64,000 nucleotides of DNA from the NCBI RefSeq assembly GCF_007992435.1, contig NZ_BKAG01000022.1:42423-106422 (forward strand). The letters are read 5' to 3'. The notes beneath the pieces were generated by a model that searched no databases, was not told the origin of the DNA, and saw only the letters and a list, made by a program, of their open reading frames with translations. Shown here piece after piece: positions 14,780 through 25,253 of this stretch. This stretch comes from Prosthecobacter gellanilyticus (lineage in GTDB: Bacteria > Verrucomicrobiota > Verrucomicrobiia > Verrucomicrobiales > Verrucomicrobiaceae). Each line of letters begins with the position of its first letter. Position 1 is the stretch's first letter. A program made the position numbers and the translations under genes.

Positions 14780-17344
14780 ATGAAAGGAGAGGTCCAAAAA
14801 CTCAAGCCACCAACACCGCTTCAAGGCAGCGGTGGATTCGTTCGTGTGCGTGGTGCGCGCGAACATAATCTAAAAAGCGTGGATGTTGATGTGCCCCGCG
14901 ATGCCCTCGTGGTTTTTACGGGCGTCTCAGGGTCTGGCAAATCCTCACTGGCTTTTGGCACACTCTACGCGGAAGCACAGCGCCGTTACCTGGAGTCCGT
15001 GGCACCCTACGCTCGACGGCTCTTTCACCAAATGAACGCGCCCCAGGTGGATGAGATTGATGGCCTGCCTCCCGCTGTGGCTTTGCAACAGCAACGAAGT
15101 TCACCCACCACCCGCTCTTCAGTTGGCAGCGTGACCACCCTGTCGAATCTGTTGCGCATGCTTTATTCCCGGGCTGGCGATTACCCTTTCGGTCAACCTC
15201 TGCTCTACGCTGAATCCTTTTCACCCAACACGCCGGAAGGTGCATGCCCGAAATGCCACGGTCTTGGTCGTGTATATGAAGCCACCGAGCAATCGATGGT
15301 GCCGGATGATTCGCTGACCATTCGCGAACGTGCCATTGCCGCGTGGCCTCCGGCATGGCACGGCCAGAACCTTCGCGACATCATCACCACTCTTGGCTAT
15401 GACATAGACAAGCCCTGGAGAGACCTGTCCAGAAAGGAGCGAAATTGGCTTCTGTTCACTGAAGAGCAACCCACGGTGCCGGTATACGCCGGCTGGGATC
15501 ACGAAACCATCGCCAAAGCGATCAAACGCAAGGAACCGCCCAGTTATATGGGCACCTTCACCGGTGCGAGACGCTACGTCATGGAGACTTTTGCCAAGAC
15601 GGAAAGCGCCTCCATGAAAAAGCGTGTCGCTCGCTACATGATCAGCAGTGATTGCCCTGTATGCGACGGCAAGCGACTGCGCAAAGAATCTCTATCTGTG
15701 AAATTCGCCGGCCTGGATATCGCGGAGATCTCAAACGTACCTCTAAAACTTTTGGCGGCCGTGATCCAGCCTTATGCCGACGGGACAGTGAAAGGATGGA
15801 ATACTCTGGCTGAATCTCATCCGGAGAAGGCAGTGGTAACCCAACGAATTGCCCAGGATGTCGCGGCGAGGGTGGAAGTCATGCTGGATCTTGGACTGGG
15901 ATATCTGGCGCTGAATCGCAGCACACCCACGCTTTCGCCGGGTGAACTGCAACGGCTGCGATTGGCGACTCAGGTACGATCCAATTTGTTCGGTGTCGTT
16001 TACGTCCTTGATGAGCCTTCCGCCGGTCTGCATCCTGCCGATACCGAGGCGCTGCTGACTGTGCTTCACAAACTCAAGGCGGCTGGGAACTCTCTGTTTG
16101 TTGTCGAACACGAACTCGATGTCATTCGCAATGCCGACTGGATCATTGATGTCGGTCCAGCTGCGGGCGAAAAAGGAGGAGAGATTGTTTACAGCGGGCC
16201 GCTCGCGGGCCTTGAGCATGTGGCCGCTTCCGAAACTAGACGGCATATTTTTCATGTCTCGACTTCGAGCTGCAGAACGCCGCATGAGCCTCGGGGGTGG
16301 TTGCGACTTGAAGGAGTCACACGCAATAATCTGAATCAACTCAACGCTGAGTTTCCTTTGGGGGTTTTCACGACAGTCACCGGTGTTTCCGGTTCAGGCA
16401 AATCCAGTCTGGTAAGCCAAGCTTTGGTAGAATTAGTCGCCGAATATCTCGGCCATGAAGTGCCCGTTGATGAAGAGGAAGGAGAAGCACTGGAACGCAC
16501 TGCTTCAGCCCCCACGGGCGGCGAGATCGTCAGTGGCATGGAAACTGTGAAGCGCCTGGTAAGAGTGGATCAGAAAGCTATTGGCCGCACACCACGATCC
16601 AACCTCGCTACCTACACCGGTCTGTTTGATCATGTGCGTGGCCTCTTTGCCGAAACTAAAACTGCGAAGGCGCGTGGTTATGATGCTGGCCGGTTTTCCT
16701 TCAATGTGGCCAAAGGTCGTTGTGAGAACTGTAGGGGCGAGGGCTTTGTCTTTGTGGAGTTGCTCTTCCTGCCCAGCGTTTACACCCCATGCCCCACATG
16801 CCACGGGGCCCGATACAACGCCAAGACCCTGGAGATTCAATATCGCGGCAAAAACATTGCCGAAGTACTCGGTCTCACCGTAGAGGCTGCATGGCACTTC
16901 TTCATGGACGATCCACAGCTTTCACGTTCCCTCGACGTGCTGCGTCAAGTGGGTCTTGGATACTTGCGATTAGGCCAGCCTGCCACCGAACTTTCCGGCG
17001 GTGAAGCACAGCGCATCAAACTCGCCACGGAACTTCAGCGCATTGTACGAGGCACCACTCTCTACATTCTGGATGAGCCCACCACCGGGTTGCACCCTTC
17101 CGATGTCGAAAAGCTCATGACCCAGCTTCAGGGCCTCGTGGAGGCAGGCAACACGGTCATCGTCGTAGAGCACGACATGCAGGTCGCAGCCGCCTCGGAT
17201 TGGGTTATCGACATGGGGCCCGGCGCAGGCGATGAGGGCGGACGCATCGTTTATGCAGGCCGCCCTTCGCAAATTAGGGAGGCGCAAGATAGCCGGACGA
17301 AACCATATCTCATGGAAGCACACAAGCCCATGGCAGTCATCTGA
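14780..17344 (+). CDS. UvrA-family excinuclease subunit, class II (UvrA2-like)
   Basis: 854 residues from ATG 14780 (a GTG at 14741 would add 13), shorter than canonical UvrA (~940). Tandem ABC ATPase: Walker A GVSGSGKSS at ~48 and ~535, signatures LSPGELQRLRLA at ~386 and LSGGEAQRIKLA at ~738, Walker B LDEPSAGLHP and LDEPTTGLHP. Zinc modules are CPKCHG (~156), CPVCDG (~293) and CENCRG...CPTCHG (~649-675). The short form fits UvrA2 proteins, which bind DNA damage or intercalated drugs and may not use UvrB as UvrA does. It is intact among broken neighbours. A second, canonical uvrA is expected elsewhere. Confidence 0.85.
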   Translation: MKGEVQKLKPPTPLQGSGGFVRVRGAREHNLKSVDVDVPRDALVVFTGVSGSGKSSLAFGTLYAEAQRRYLESVAPYARRLFHQMNAPQVDEIDGLPPAVALQQQRSSPTTRSSVGSVTTLSNLLRMLYSRAGDYPFGQPLLYAESFSPNTPEGACPKCHGLGRVYEATEQSMVPDDSLTIRERAIAAWPPAWHGQNLRDIITTLGYDIDKPWRDLSRKERNWLLFTEEQPTVPVYAGWDHETIAKAIKRKEPPSYMGTFTGARRYVMETFAKTESASMKKRVARYMISSDCPVCDGKRLRKESLSVKFAGLDIAEISNVPLKLLAAVIQPYADGTVKGWNTLAESHPEKAVVTQRIAQDVAARVEVMLDLGLGYLALNRSTPTLSPGELQRLRLATQVRSNLFGVVYVLDEPSAGLHPADTEALLTVLHKLKAAGNSLFVVEHELDVIRNADWIIDVGPAAGEKGGEIVYSGPLAGLEHVAASETRRHIFHVSTSSCRTPHEPRGWLRLEGVTRNNLNQLNAEFPLGVFTTVTGVSGSGKSSLVSQALVELVAEYLGHEVPVDEEEGEALERTASAPTGGEIVSGMETVKRLVRVDQKAIGRTPRSNLATYTGLFDHVRGLFAETKTAKARGYDAGRFSFNVAKGRCENCRGEGFVFVELLFLPSVYTPCPTCHGARYNAKTLEIQYRGKNIAEVLGLTVEAAWHFFMDDPQLSRSLDVLRQVGLGYLRLGQPATELSGGEAQRIKLATELQRIVRGTTLYILDEPTTGLHPSDVEKLMTQLQGLVEAGNTVIVVEHDMQVAAASDWVIDMGPGAGDEGGRIVYAGRPSQIREAQDSRTKPYLMEAHKPMAVI

Positions 17345-17456
17345 AGTATTGAAGAACTCACTCCCACCACCGTTGAATCGCTGCGTGCGTGTCGGCACAT
17401 TTATTGACGTGATATATTGACGGCGTCGGAGTTGTTCAGCAGTATCATGGTTGCGT

Positions 17457-18410
17457 ATGTTCGATGAGCGCACTCATTCTCGCCTCTGCCAGCCTCTTGC
17501 GCAGCTCGCGGTGAACGGGGTCTATGTCGGCACCTCCTCATGGAAGTATCCGGGCTAGTGTGGGCAAGTCGACGAGGCTGCGAGATACAACACTCGTGGC
17601 AAGTTTTCGGAGGCCAAATTCGAGCGTGAGTGCCTGGCTGAATATGCAGACATATTTCCAACTGTCTGTGTCGATGCTGGCTATTATAAGTTCCCTTCAC
17701 CCCAGTATGTTGACTCCCTTTGTCAGCAGGTCCCTCAGTCTTTCCGGTTTGGATTTAAGGTCACCGATACAATCACTCTGAAGAACTACACCAACCTTCC
17801 TCGGTTTGGTTCTTTAGCAGGAAAGCCCAATGAGCATTTCCTGAATGCCGAGCTGTTCAAAACAGCTTTTCTGTCATCCTTCGACAAGCAGCAGGCAAAG
17901 GTTGGAGTGTTCATATTCGAGTTCTCCCACTTCTACCCCAAAGACTTCAACCATGGCCGGGAGTTTGTCGAAATGCTCGATCAGTTCTTTGGCCAACTAC
18001 CCAGGGGCTACAGCTACGCGGTTGAGATCAGGAACAAGAGCCTCCTACAGCCGGAATACTTCTCCATGCTGGCTTCACATGGCGTGGCTCATTTGTTCAA
18101 CTCATGGACGAAGATGCCGGAGATGGGAGAACAGATGGCGATGCCTGGATCGTTCACGGCCGACTTTTCCGTGGCTAGGCTGCTCTTAAGGCCAGGCAGA
18201 ACGTATGAAGAGGCTGTCAGTTCCTTTTCGCCCTACACCGCCCTCCAGGATCCAAATGCCGGGGTGCGTGAAGCTGCGAAGCGCCTGATTGAAAAGGTCA
18301 AAGGCACAGACAAGCCATCATTCGTTTTCGTGAACATGAACGATCCTTCTTGGCACCACTACCAAACCATTGGCTTCCCAATGTCGGACCAAAGCTGTCA
18401 GCCACCTTGA
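17457..18410 (+). pseudogene. DUF72 family protein with internal amber codon
   Basis: One frame from ATG 17457 to TGA 18410 (317 codons) reads as DUF72 (YecE-like TIM barrel): VYVGTSSWKYPG, then TAG at 17556-17558 where the family normally has Trp (TGG), then CGQVDEAARYNTRGKFSEAKFE, DAGYYKFPSP, FRFGFKVTDTITLKNY, FIFEFSHFYP, YAVEIRNKS and FVFVN. The C-terminal ~25 residues do not resemble the family and may mark another junction. DUF72 function is unresolved. It often sits near DNA-repair genes. Confidence 0.6.
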
Positions 18411-18479
18411 AATCAGCTGGCCTGACCTTCATACGTGAGGTTGCCGAAACCCCCATCGACATGCTGGCCCTGTTGGTAG

Positions 18480-19670
18480 GTGGTTAGGGCACCCACATAT
18501 CTCGCGCAGCTCGAGGAAGAATTGGGGATCATTTCAGAGGTTGGATATGAAGAATACTTTTTGACAGTGTGGGCTCTGCTGCAGGAATGCCGATTGGAGG
18601 GCATTGACTGGATTACAAGAGGAAGTGCTGCGGATTCATTGGTCTGCTACTGTCTGGGCATCAGTGGCGTGTGTCCCATCCGCTTCGATCTCTACTTTCG
18701 GAGATTCTTGAATCGAGAGCGGATGGCGATGAACAAACTCCCTGACATCGACATCGACTTCCCACATGATCGTAAAGATGACGTCGTTGACCTGATCTTT
18801 AAGAGGTATGGGAATCAGCACGCGGCAATTGTGGGAGGGTTCAACACATTCAGAGGCAGGTCTGCTCTTGCGGATATTGCCAAGGTGCTAGGAGTGTCAG
18901 AGCATCAAATTCGGCGTTACACAGAGACCGTTCCATACACGAGAGCCAAGAATTTGTCTGACGCAGTCAAGCATAGCCAGGAGTGCCGTGACAATGCGTG
19001 GGATGAAGAGCCGTATAAGACGGCATTGGATGCTGCTGAGTTCCTTGATGGCTACCCCAGGTATCCCAAGATGCATCCATGCGGGGTCGTGATTTCTCGC
19101 GACCTTGTCCACTCGCTGACTCCCACCTTCGTCAGTTCCAAGGGTTATCCAACGACTCATCTCGACATGGATTCGGTGGAGTCGGTTGGATTGATCAAGA
19201 TGGACATACTTGCTCAGGGTGGCCTGGCCGTAATGCGTGATGCTGTGAAGGCTTTATCTCTGCGCGGCATTATTGCTGATCTTGAAGGATTAGAACCATG
19301 GGAGGATCCTTCAGTCTGGGAAATGATCGCCAGCGGTGGCGCCAGAGCTGTTCATCACATTGAGTCGCCGGCGATGATCTCGTTGTGTCGAATGACGAAT
19401 GTTCGAGAGATTGATGGGTTGGTAGCGATCGTGAGTGTGATTCGACCAGGTGCAGCCAATGAATCCAAGAAGCTGAAGTTCACTCGACGTTATCAAGGGC
19501 TCGAGCCAACCTACTATCCGGATCCATCACTCGAAAGCTGTCTGCGAAGCACTTTTGGTTTGGTCGTGTATGAAGAACACATCCTTCAAATTTGTGAAGC
19601 CTTTGCTGGAATGCCTCCAGGTCGAGGTGATGTTTTGCGACGAGCTCTAAACAAGCATAAGGAGAAGCTA
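18480..19670 (+). pseudogene. DNA polymerase III alpha (DnaE-like) central fragment
   Basis: GTG 18480 follows an in-frame TAG directly. About 397 codons match the DnaE palm region: ITRGSAADSLVCYCLGI, catalytic LPDIDIDFPHDRKD, HPCGVVISRD, GLIKMDILAQGGL, YPDPSLESCLRSTFGLVVYEEHILQI, GMPPGRGDVLRRALNKHKEK. The N-terminal PHP exonuclease and everything after the fingers are missing, so it cannot be an active polymerase. The same frame runs on without a stop into an unrelated surface-protein sequence up to 20927. The junction is near 19670. Confidence 0.65.
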
Positions 19671-22600
19671 TCCCTGACCGTATCGAAGCGCTCTATGAAC
19701 CCTTGGATGTCACCGCTACAGGTGATCTTGACGGGGATGGAGACCGATAACAAACTGCAGGTCGCCGATGCCCTGGATGCCATCGAAAGTGTTCTGAACT
19801 TTGGCTATCATCGAGACACCCCACGGGGGAACATGCCCTTTGAGGTCGCCATGGAGCTGACAGATCTGCGGGAGGATGGGCTGCTGGTTGATTATGGAAT
19901 TAGTAACCAGGGACTGCTGAGCAAACAACAATGGGAGGCACTCAAAAAGGTGGACCCCGATCATGACGGCCGATCCAACTTGGAGGAGCAACACAATAAC
20001 AGCAATCCGAAGCTTCCCGACTATCCAGACACCCTGGATCGTGACTCTGATGGAGATGGCTACAACAACGGCAACGAGATTAGCCTCAAGAGTAATCCAT
20101 TTAGTGCGGCGAGTAAGCCCGTTCTCACCGCAGATACCGACGGTGATGGTCTAACTTTCGCAGACGAAATCAGCCGTGGCACAGACCCCACAAATCCAGA
20201 CACTGACGGCGACGGGATGAATGACGGCTGGGAGGTCAAGTATTTCAACGCCAAGATCAATAACCTGAGGGACATTGATCCGAGCAATGATCCGACTGCA
20301 GACCCAGATGGAGACACTCTCAACAACCAACTCGAAGAGCGTTTAAACACGAATCCACGAGATCGTGACACTGATAATGATCTCGACGAAGATGGTGACG
20401 AATATCGTGCGGGCAGCGACCCCTCGAACATCAAAAGCACCATCGCCAATCCTGGCGGCGTTGCCAGCGGCTATGCTGGCAGCGGCACGACACCCCCCGC
20501 AACTCCTCCCTCATTTGATGCAGTTGCTCCGCTCGTGCCAATAAAGGTTTTTTGCGATGTGCGCGTCCCTTCGGGTGCCAGGTTTCCCACCAGGTACTTT
20601 ATCGACATCGTTGATGAGTATAACCATGAGTCTCACTTCTACAGGCCATATGGAAACGCATACGATGGCGGCTGGCCAAATGTGGGCACAACGGCACCAT
20701 TCACTCTAAACCTCAAGGCCGGCGCCAAATATAAGGTTAAAGTGTCTATAGGAACAGCCCCGCTCGGCATAGATCAACTGCGTTCATACATAGGCAACGT
20801 TGACCACGTCCAGTGTACGGTGAGTTTTTCCTCACCGTATCCAGTTCCTAGTACAGGTATTTTATGGATGCGCCGGAACAATTCAACATACCTGTCTGGG
20901 GCGGCTTCAACAATCCTCGTTTTTTAGACGCAGGTTTCGATCTCTATCTGCCTTGGTTGCAATCCAGCACCTTATCAGATGTTCCAACTAATCGTAGCAG
21001 AGCCAAACTTGGCGTTGGCGAACAAGCCTGGATTTGCGTAAAACCCACTGGAATGCGTGATCTATATGTATCTGGAAATAGTGGCAACTCGACACTGACG
21101 ACTCACTCTGCCGGCATGTATCTTCTCAGCGCAGGAGACAGGGCATGCTCTCCATCAGCCACCGTCGCTCCCTGGGCATATCCTCGTAGTTTCTACCTCT
21201 GGAATTGGCTCTGGTCAATACCACCAACTTATCACTTCCTTCCTGTCACCGGAGAAAGGCAAATCAAGGGCTTTACCGTCGTCGAACCAGCCAGTGAAAC
21301 GGCCGTCAAGCTGAACGATCTAAACTACCCAGAAGGCACCCAGGGGGTCGGGATGAACCTAGAGGTTAGCTTGAAGGATAAAGATGTGTCCTTCTACAAC
21401 GTCCAGATGCGCGAGGTAGTTCTTGGCCCAGCAACGGGAGTAACGGGTATCTTTGAGAAGATGAATCCTTCCCGCTTGGTGCATCAGCCAAATCCCAACT
21501 GGGTAAACCTAACGAAGGATAATCGTTGGACGGACCTCGCTGAATTTCACGGGTTTCCAATCCATGAATGGGGGCCTGGAAAGTTCGAGTGGAACATCGG
21601 CGTGGAATGGCGTGTCGCTGGTGGTCTGTCAAAAGCTCTTCCAACCACCCGTCATCAAGTCCACACCATGCTGGACAATTCTGGCAGCAGCACAATCACG
21701 AAGTCATTTGGAACCCAGGCCCCACTAGAGGCCACTCGCAAGATGCCCGCTCAGTTCGAGATTAACAGCCTCGACCGCTATGTGGAGGTGAAAGTGCCAG
21801 AGTCGCTGGTCAGCGAGATGGGGGGCATCAATGATTTTAATCTGCGCATCTCAAACAGCTCGGGGGAGATCTATGACGTTTCCCTGTCGAATGCCACCAT
21901 CTACCAACAGCCTTCGAATCCATCCGTGGTGGAAGGGGTATTTTTTCCGTCTTCAGAAGCGGAAACCCCATGGAGTGCAAATCAGTTCAGAAATTCCAGA
22001 GCGCCCGTGGCCGTGTCAAAATTCGGCAGCACCTACAAGTTCATTACTTGCTTTGACAGATTAGACGTCATTCAAGTGGAGCTGTGGCGAACGGGCAGTC
22101 CACAGGACAAACTGGCGCGCCGGCACACACTTGTTGCCTATCAGCACATGGCTGACCTCATAGCCATGCTCGAATCTACCTTCCGTGAAGCTCAGCTGTG
22201 GCACGATGTGGGAGGGTATCAGCCAGTGCTGCCTTTTCCTCCGCCGCTCCAGCAGGTTTTTGCAAGCGCATTGGCCGGTACGTCTGTGGCAGCACCTCCG
22301 CCCCCACCACCTCCTGGCGCAGCACCTCCGCCCCCACCACCTCCAGGGCAGGTGGCAGCATCTGGATGGGGGTTGAGCTTTCGAAATCTCGTCTCCAAAT
22401 GTTGCTCTACGGTCTATGACACCGTCCGAAACGGCGTCATCAACGGAGTGGTCATCCAGGTGGAAGCCGTCAAAATTGACGTCATTGGTGCCCAAGGATT
22501 TGTCCAGGGGTTCATTGCGGGCTGCAAGAGTGACTACCAGGAACTCACGGAACTGGCGGAAATGATTGCCCATCCCGTCCAGACGGCAAAATCGCTTTAT

Positions 22601-23068
22601 GAAGGATTCCGCGGCCTGTGCAGCATGAGCATGGCCGAGCTGAAAGGCATTCCAGCTGTCATGCTCCAGCAGTTTCTGGGCAATGCGACTAAGCAGCTTT
22701 CATGGGTTGACCCCAAAGGTCCGGATGGGCTTGATCTCATCATTTACGTGACAGGTTATGGGGCAGGCTACCTGACTGAACAGTTGGTGAAAACGGTTGT
22801 TCTGGGTGTCTTCGCTGTCACTGCCAATATTGCCCGCGCAGCAGTCATGGGAAGCAAGATCGCTCAAACCATGAAGGCACTAAAAGTTCTAAAAGTGGGG
22901 CAGAGCATCTTTGGTGCATTGGACGCTACCAAGGAGTTCGCGGCCAAAATTTCCAAGGCCAAAAACCTTATCATGAGAACCGCCACCCAGTGGGTCAAAC
23001 AAAGAACAGGCATGAACAAGCTGGAGGCGATGGTCAAACGCACCCTCCAGGCCGGGTGCACAAACTAA
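19671..23068 (+). pseudogene. Large surface protein with thrombospondin type 3 repeats and pre-toxin-like C-terminus, broken
   Basis: The 5' end is missing (fused to the DnaE fragment). Signs of one original gene: frame EAIPDRIEALYEPLDVTATG-DLDGDGD, a one-base insertion at about 19743, then DNKLQVADALDAIESVL...; five or so Asp-rich DxDGDG type 3 repeats (about 19950-20450); a one-T loss at about 20857; then a second frame to 23068. That part has a large beta-rich region, a duplicated AAPPPPPPPG linker (22289-22344) and a hydrophobic helical C-terminus (GFVQGFIAGCK, HPVQTAKSLYEGF) like pre-toxin regions of polymorphic toxins. Type 3 repeats bind calcium outside the cell. If the indels are real it is inactive. 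Confidence 0.5.
22289..22344 (+). repeat. Tandem 30-bp repeat encoding AAPPPPPPPG
   Basis: A 26-base block starting GCAGCACCTCCGCCCCC occurs at 22289-22314 and identically at 22319-22344 (30-base period). It encodes two polyproline runs that separate the beta-rich part from the helical C-terminus. Confidence 0.85.
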
Positions 23069-23106
23069 GGAGTGCACATTATCCCAACCTCTCACTTTTC
23101 TGTGCC

Positions 23107-24192
23107 ATGAATAATTACCTTCACCATGCAAAGCGAATCCTTTTGGCTCTCGCTGCACTTCTTCTGCTGATCAACGCAGGCAGCTTCACTCCGGCTTTGG
23201 CCTTGCCCAATCCCTTGTGTGCGCTCAAGCACGTCTCCTCCATGTGGGAGCGTGGTGTCATAGCTTGGCGTCAGAAGCTCACAGATGCTTTGGATACGCG
23301 CATCCGCGCTGCTCTCACCGGCAGCACATCACCCAGGCGTCCATCATGGGCAGCCATCACTGATCCTGATGACAGGGCCATCCAGGCTGGTATAGACATC
23401 GAGGCTTCCGTTGATCGTGCGGAACAAATAGCCACCTCTCCCATGACAGGTAGCACGACTCTGGGTCCTGGAATCGGCAGCAAAACAGCGGATGCGTTTA
23501 TCGAAGTGGCGACTACCCCCCGGGTCCTTATGTCAGCTGCTAACTTGGACGAAATGGGTGCAGGCCTTGGGCACCTGGCCAAGCATCCTCCTCTAGCAGG
23601 CAATGACACATTGATGGCTACCATCATCATCAGAAGCCAGGTAGGATTCAACCATTCGACCCTCACTAAATTTAACTACACAGAGGCGGAGTTCTACAGA
23701 GACTGGAATTTGTTGATGCAGTCCTCGCCTCCGGTGATCGGCAAGGATATGTGGGGCAGGAGTAAACTTGATACGAACGTTGAAGGTGTCGCTGCCGGGG
23801 CGATCTGCGAGGTAGCGGCAGCGGCTCGATTGCGTGTCAGCGGGAAAAATGTTTTAGCCATTGGGCCAGATGAAGTGGGTGGGACCCTGCCAAAAGGATC
23901 GGCCGTCGACATATTAACTGATACCGAGATGTTCCAAATTGGGGTTAACGGGGGAACAGTCAGAAACAAAGTCGTGGGCAAAGAAAAAACCATGGCAGCC
24001 GCTATAAAACTGGCTCTAGACTCGCCTGGTGGGGCAGGAAAGCGCTACAAATTTGCTCACTTTGACACTGATTGGACTCCAATGAATTCTACAATCACCG
24101 ATCTCAACACAGAATTGGCCAACCTATACGCCCCCAACCCGTCGAAGCAGATCTTCACTCTTTCTGACTTCGTTGAACTGCCGCTCCAGTAG
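23107..24192 (+). CDS. Secreted protein with putative PD-(D/E)XK-like nuclease toxin domain
   Basis: 361 residues from ATG 23107, chosen because it opens a clear signal peptide (hydrophobic ALAALLLLINAGSF, cleavage near ALA). The middle is Ala/Thr-rich. The C-terminal ~160 residues show GAICEVAAAARLRVSGK, then SAVDILTDTEMFQIGV, the order E...D-(n)-Q expected of a restriction-endonuclease-like fold as found in toxin domains of polymorphic secreted effectors. The usual Lys after Q is not evident, so this is tentative. It follows the large surface protein by 38 bases and is followed two bases later by the next gene, a toxin-immunity type arrangement. Confidence 0.5.
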   Translation: MNNYLHHAKRILLALAALLLLINAGSFTPALALPNPLCALKHVSSMWERGVIAWRQKLTDALDTRIRAALTGSTSPRRPSWAAITDPDDRAIQAGIDIEASVDRAEQIATSPMTGSTTLGPGIGSKTADAFIEVATTPRVLMSAANLDEMGAGLGHLAKHPPLAGNDTLMATIIIRSQVGFNHSTLTKFNYTEAEFYRDWNLLMQSSPPVIGKDMWGRSKLDTNVEGVAAGAICEVAAAARLRVSGKNVLAIGPDEVGGTLPKGSAVDILTDTEMFQIGVNGGTVRNKVVGKEKTMAAAIKLALDSPGGAGKRYKFAHFDTDWTPMNSTITDLNTELANLYAPNPSKQIFTLSDFVELPLQ

Positions 24193-24194
24193 AC

Positions 24195-24869
24195 ATGAGA
24201 ATCATACTTTATTGGGAGCATGGTATCGACTTTGATTATCTTCTATCGAGGCTCCGAGAGCGGTACGATCACCCACATTTCGTGGTGACAGATGGCCCTG
24301 TCCTACACCGCTTTGGGTTGTCATATGCAACGCCTGAGGGAATGCTAAGATGTTCGGTCCTGTTACCCCAGTCAGACTTTGGCTTTTCGATGAAAATGGA
24401 GAATGTTCATCGGCTTCATTGGAGCATCACTCCGGCCGCTGGTGATCCGGTCAACAGGCCATGGCTCAACTTTTCTCTCGGCAGAGGAGAGATGCCTGGA
24501 GATCCCTACGACTGCGTGAAGGATGGGCGCTTGTGTCAATTGTTCGTCGGTGTGGAGCACGACTTCGCGCCATGGCAGCACGCTGATCATCCAGAGGCAC
24601 TCATTTCTGCGATTAATGATTACCGAGAAATAAAGCTGCTTTTTGAGTTCCTGGATTGCGATCATGTGGAAGCGTTTAGTGAGGCCTATGACTGCGGAAT
24701 CTACCCTGGTGACCCGGACCCTGATTTTGAAGGGCGAATTCTGCGTTTTGCCAAGAAAGGGCGTCAGGTTTTTATTCGCCCGCTCGACGAAGGCAGAGCA
24801 ATCAAAGAGGATGAAGAACACTCTTGGCGAGTCGTGATTGATCAGCCTGCGGCTTCCAGTACATCTTAG
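24195..24869 (+). CDS. Hypothetical cytoplasmic protein, candidate immunity protein
   Basis: 224 residues from ATG 24195, only two bases after the TAG of the putative secreted nuclease, so the two must be co-transcribed. No signal peptide or membrane segment; acidic, with many aromatic residues (LYWEHGIDFDYLLSRLRERYD, DCDHVEAFSEAYDCG). I do not recognise the family. Position directly behind a secreted putative toxin, acidity and cytoplasmic nature suggest immunity, but that is inference from context only. Confidence 0.6.
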   Translation: MRIILYWEHGIDFDYLLSRLRERYDHPHFVVTDGPVLHRFGLSYATPEGMLRCSVLLPQSDFGFSMKMENVHRLHWSITPAAGDPVNRPWLNFSLGRGEMPGDPYDCVKDGRLCQLFVGVEHDFAPWQHADHPEALISAINDYREIKLLFEFLDCDHVEAFSEAYDCGIYPGDPDPDFEGRILRFAKKGRQVFIRPLDEGRAIKEDEEHSWRVVIDQPAASSTS

Positions 24870-24891
24870 CAGTGAAGCCAGGCTTGCTGCC

Positions 24892-25116
24892 TCAAAAAGT
24901 GACACCGAGAGGGTGCGGGAGAATGTCATACTGGTCCTCCGGTGTGAAAGCATCCAGAATCTGGTCCATCTTCGACGTAGTGGACTTGAGAAGGTCTTCG
25001 GAAGCTTTGTTCGTAAGCGCCACCAGAACTGCCCTGTGGCGGTTGCATTGTAGATGTCGCAGCTGACGAGTCACGACGTTTATGGATTCGCCCTCAATGA
25101 TCGTGAAGTCAGACAT
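24892..25116 (-). CDS. Possible small hypothetical protein
   Basis: 74 residues from ATG 25116 (MSDFTIIEGESINVVTRQL...). No recognisable domain; composition is protein-like (ILDAFTPEDQYDILPH). It is the only plausible frame in the 384-base gap after the putative immunity gene, but it has no support beyond being open. Confidence 0.25.
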   Translation of the reverse strand: MSDFTIIEGESINVVTRQLRHLQCNRHRAVLVALTNKASEDLLKSTTSKMDQILDAFTPEDQYDILPHPLGVTF

Positions 25117-25253
25117 GCGCCGTCGAGGTGCCGATCTTGCCAAAGAAAGCTTGGGATAGGCTGCTTACTTCGCTCCTTATTGAGTTGGTACGTCTTCAAT
25201 TGTCTAAAACAAGACTGGCGTTGCCTTCGCCAAATGCCTAGAGTTTCACGTCT

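Noticed and set aside
18480..20927. Genuine DNA polymerase-surface protein fusion
   Set aside because: Both parts are truncated at the junction and another frame before 19743 continues the surface protein better; a deletion plus indel is simpler.
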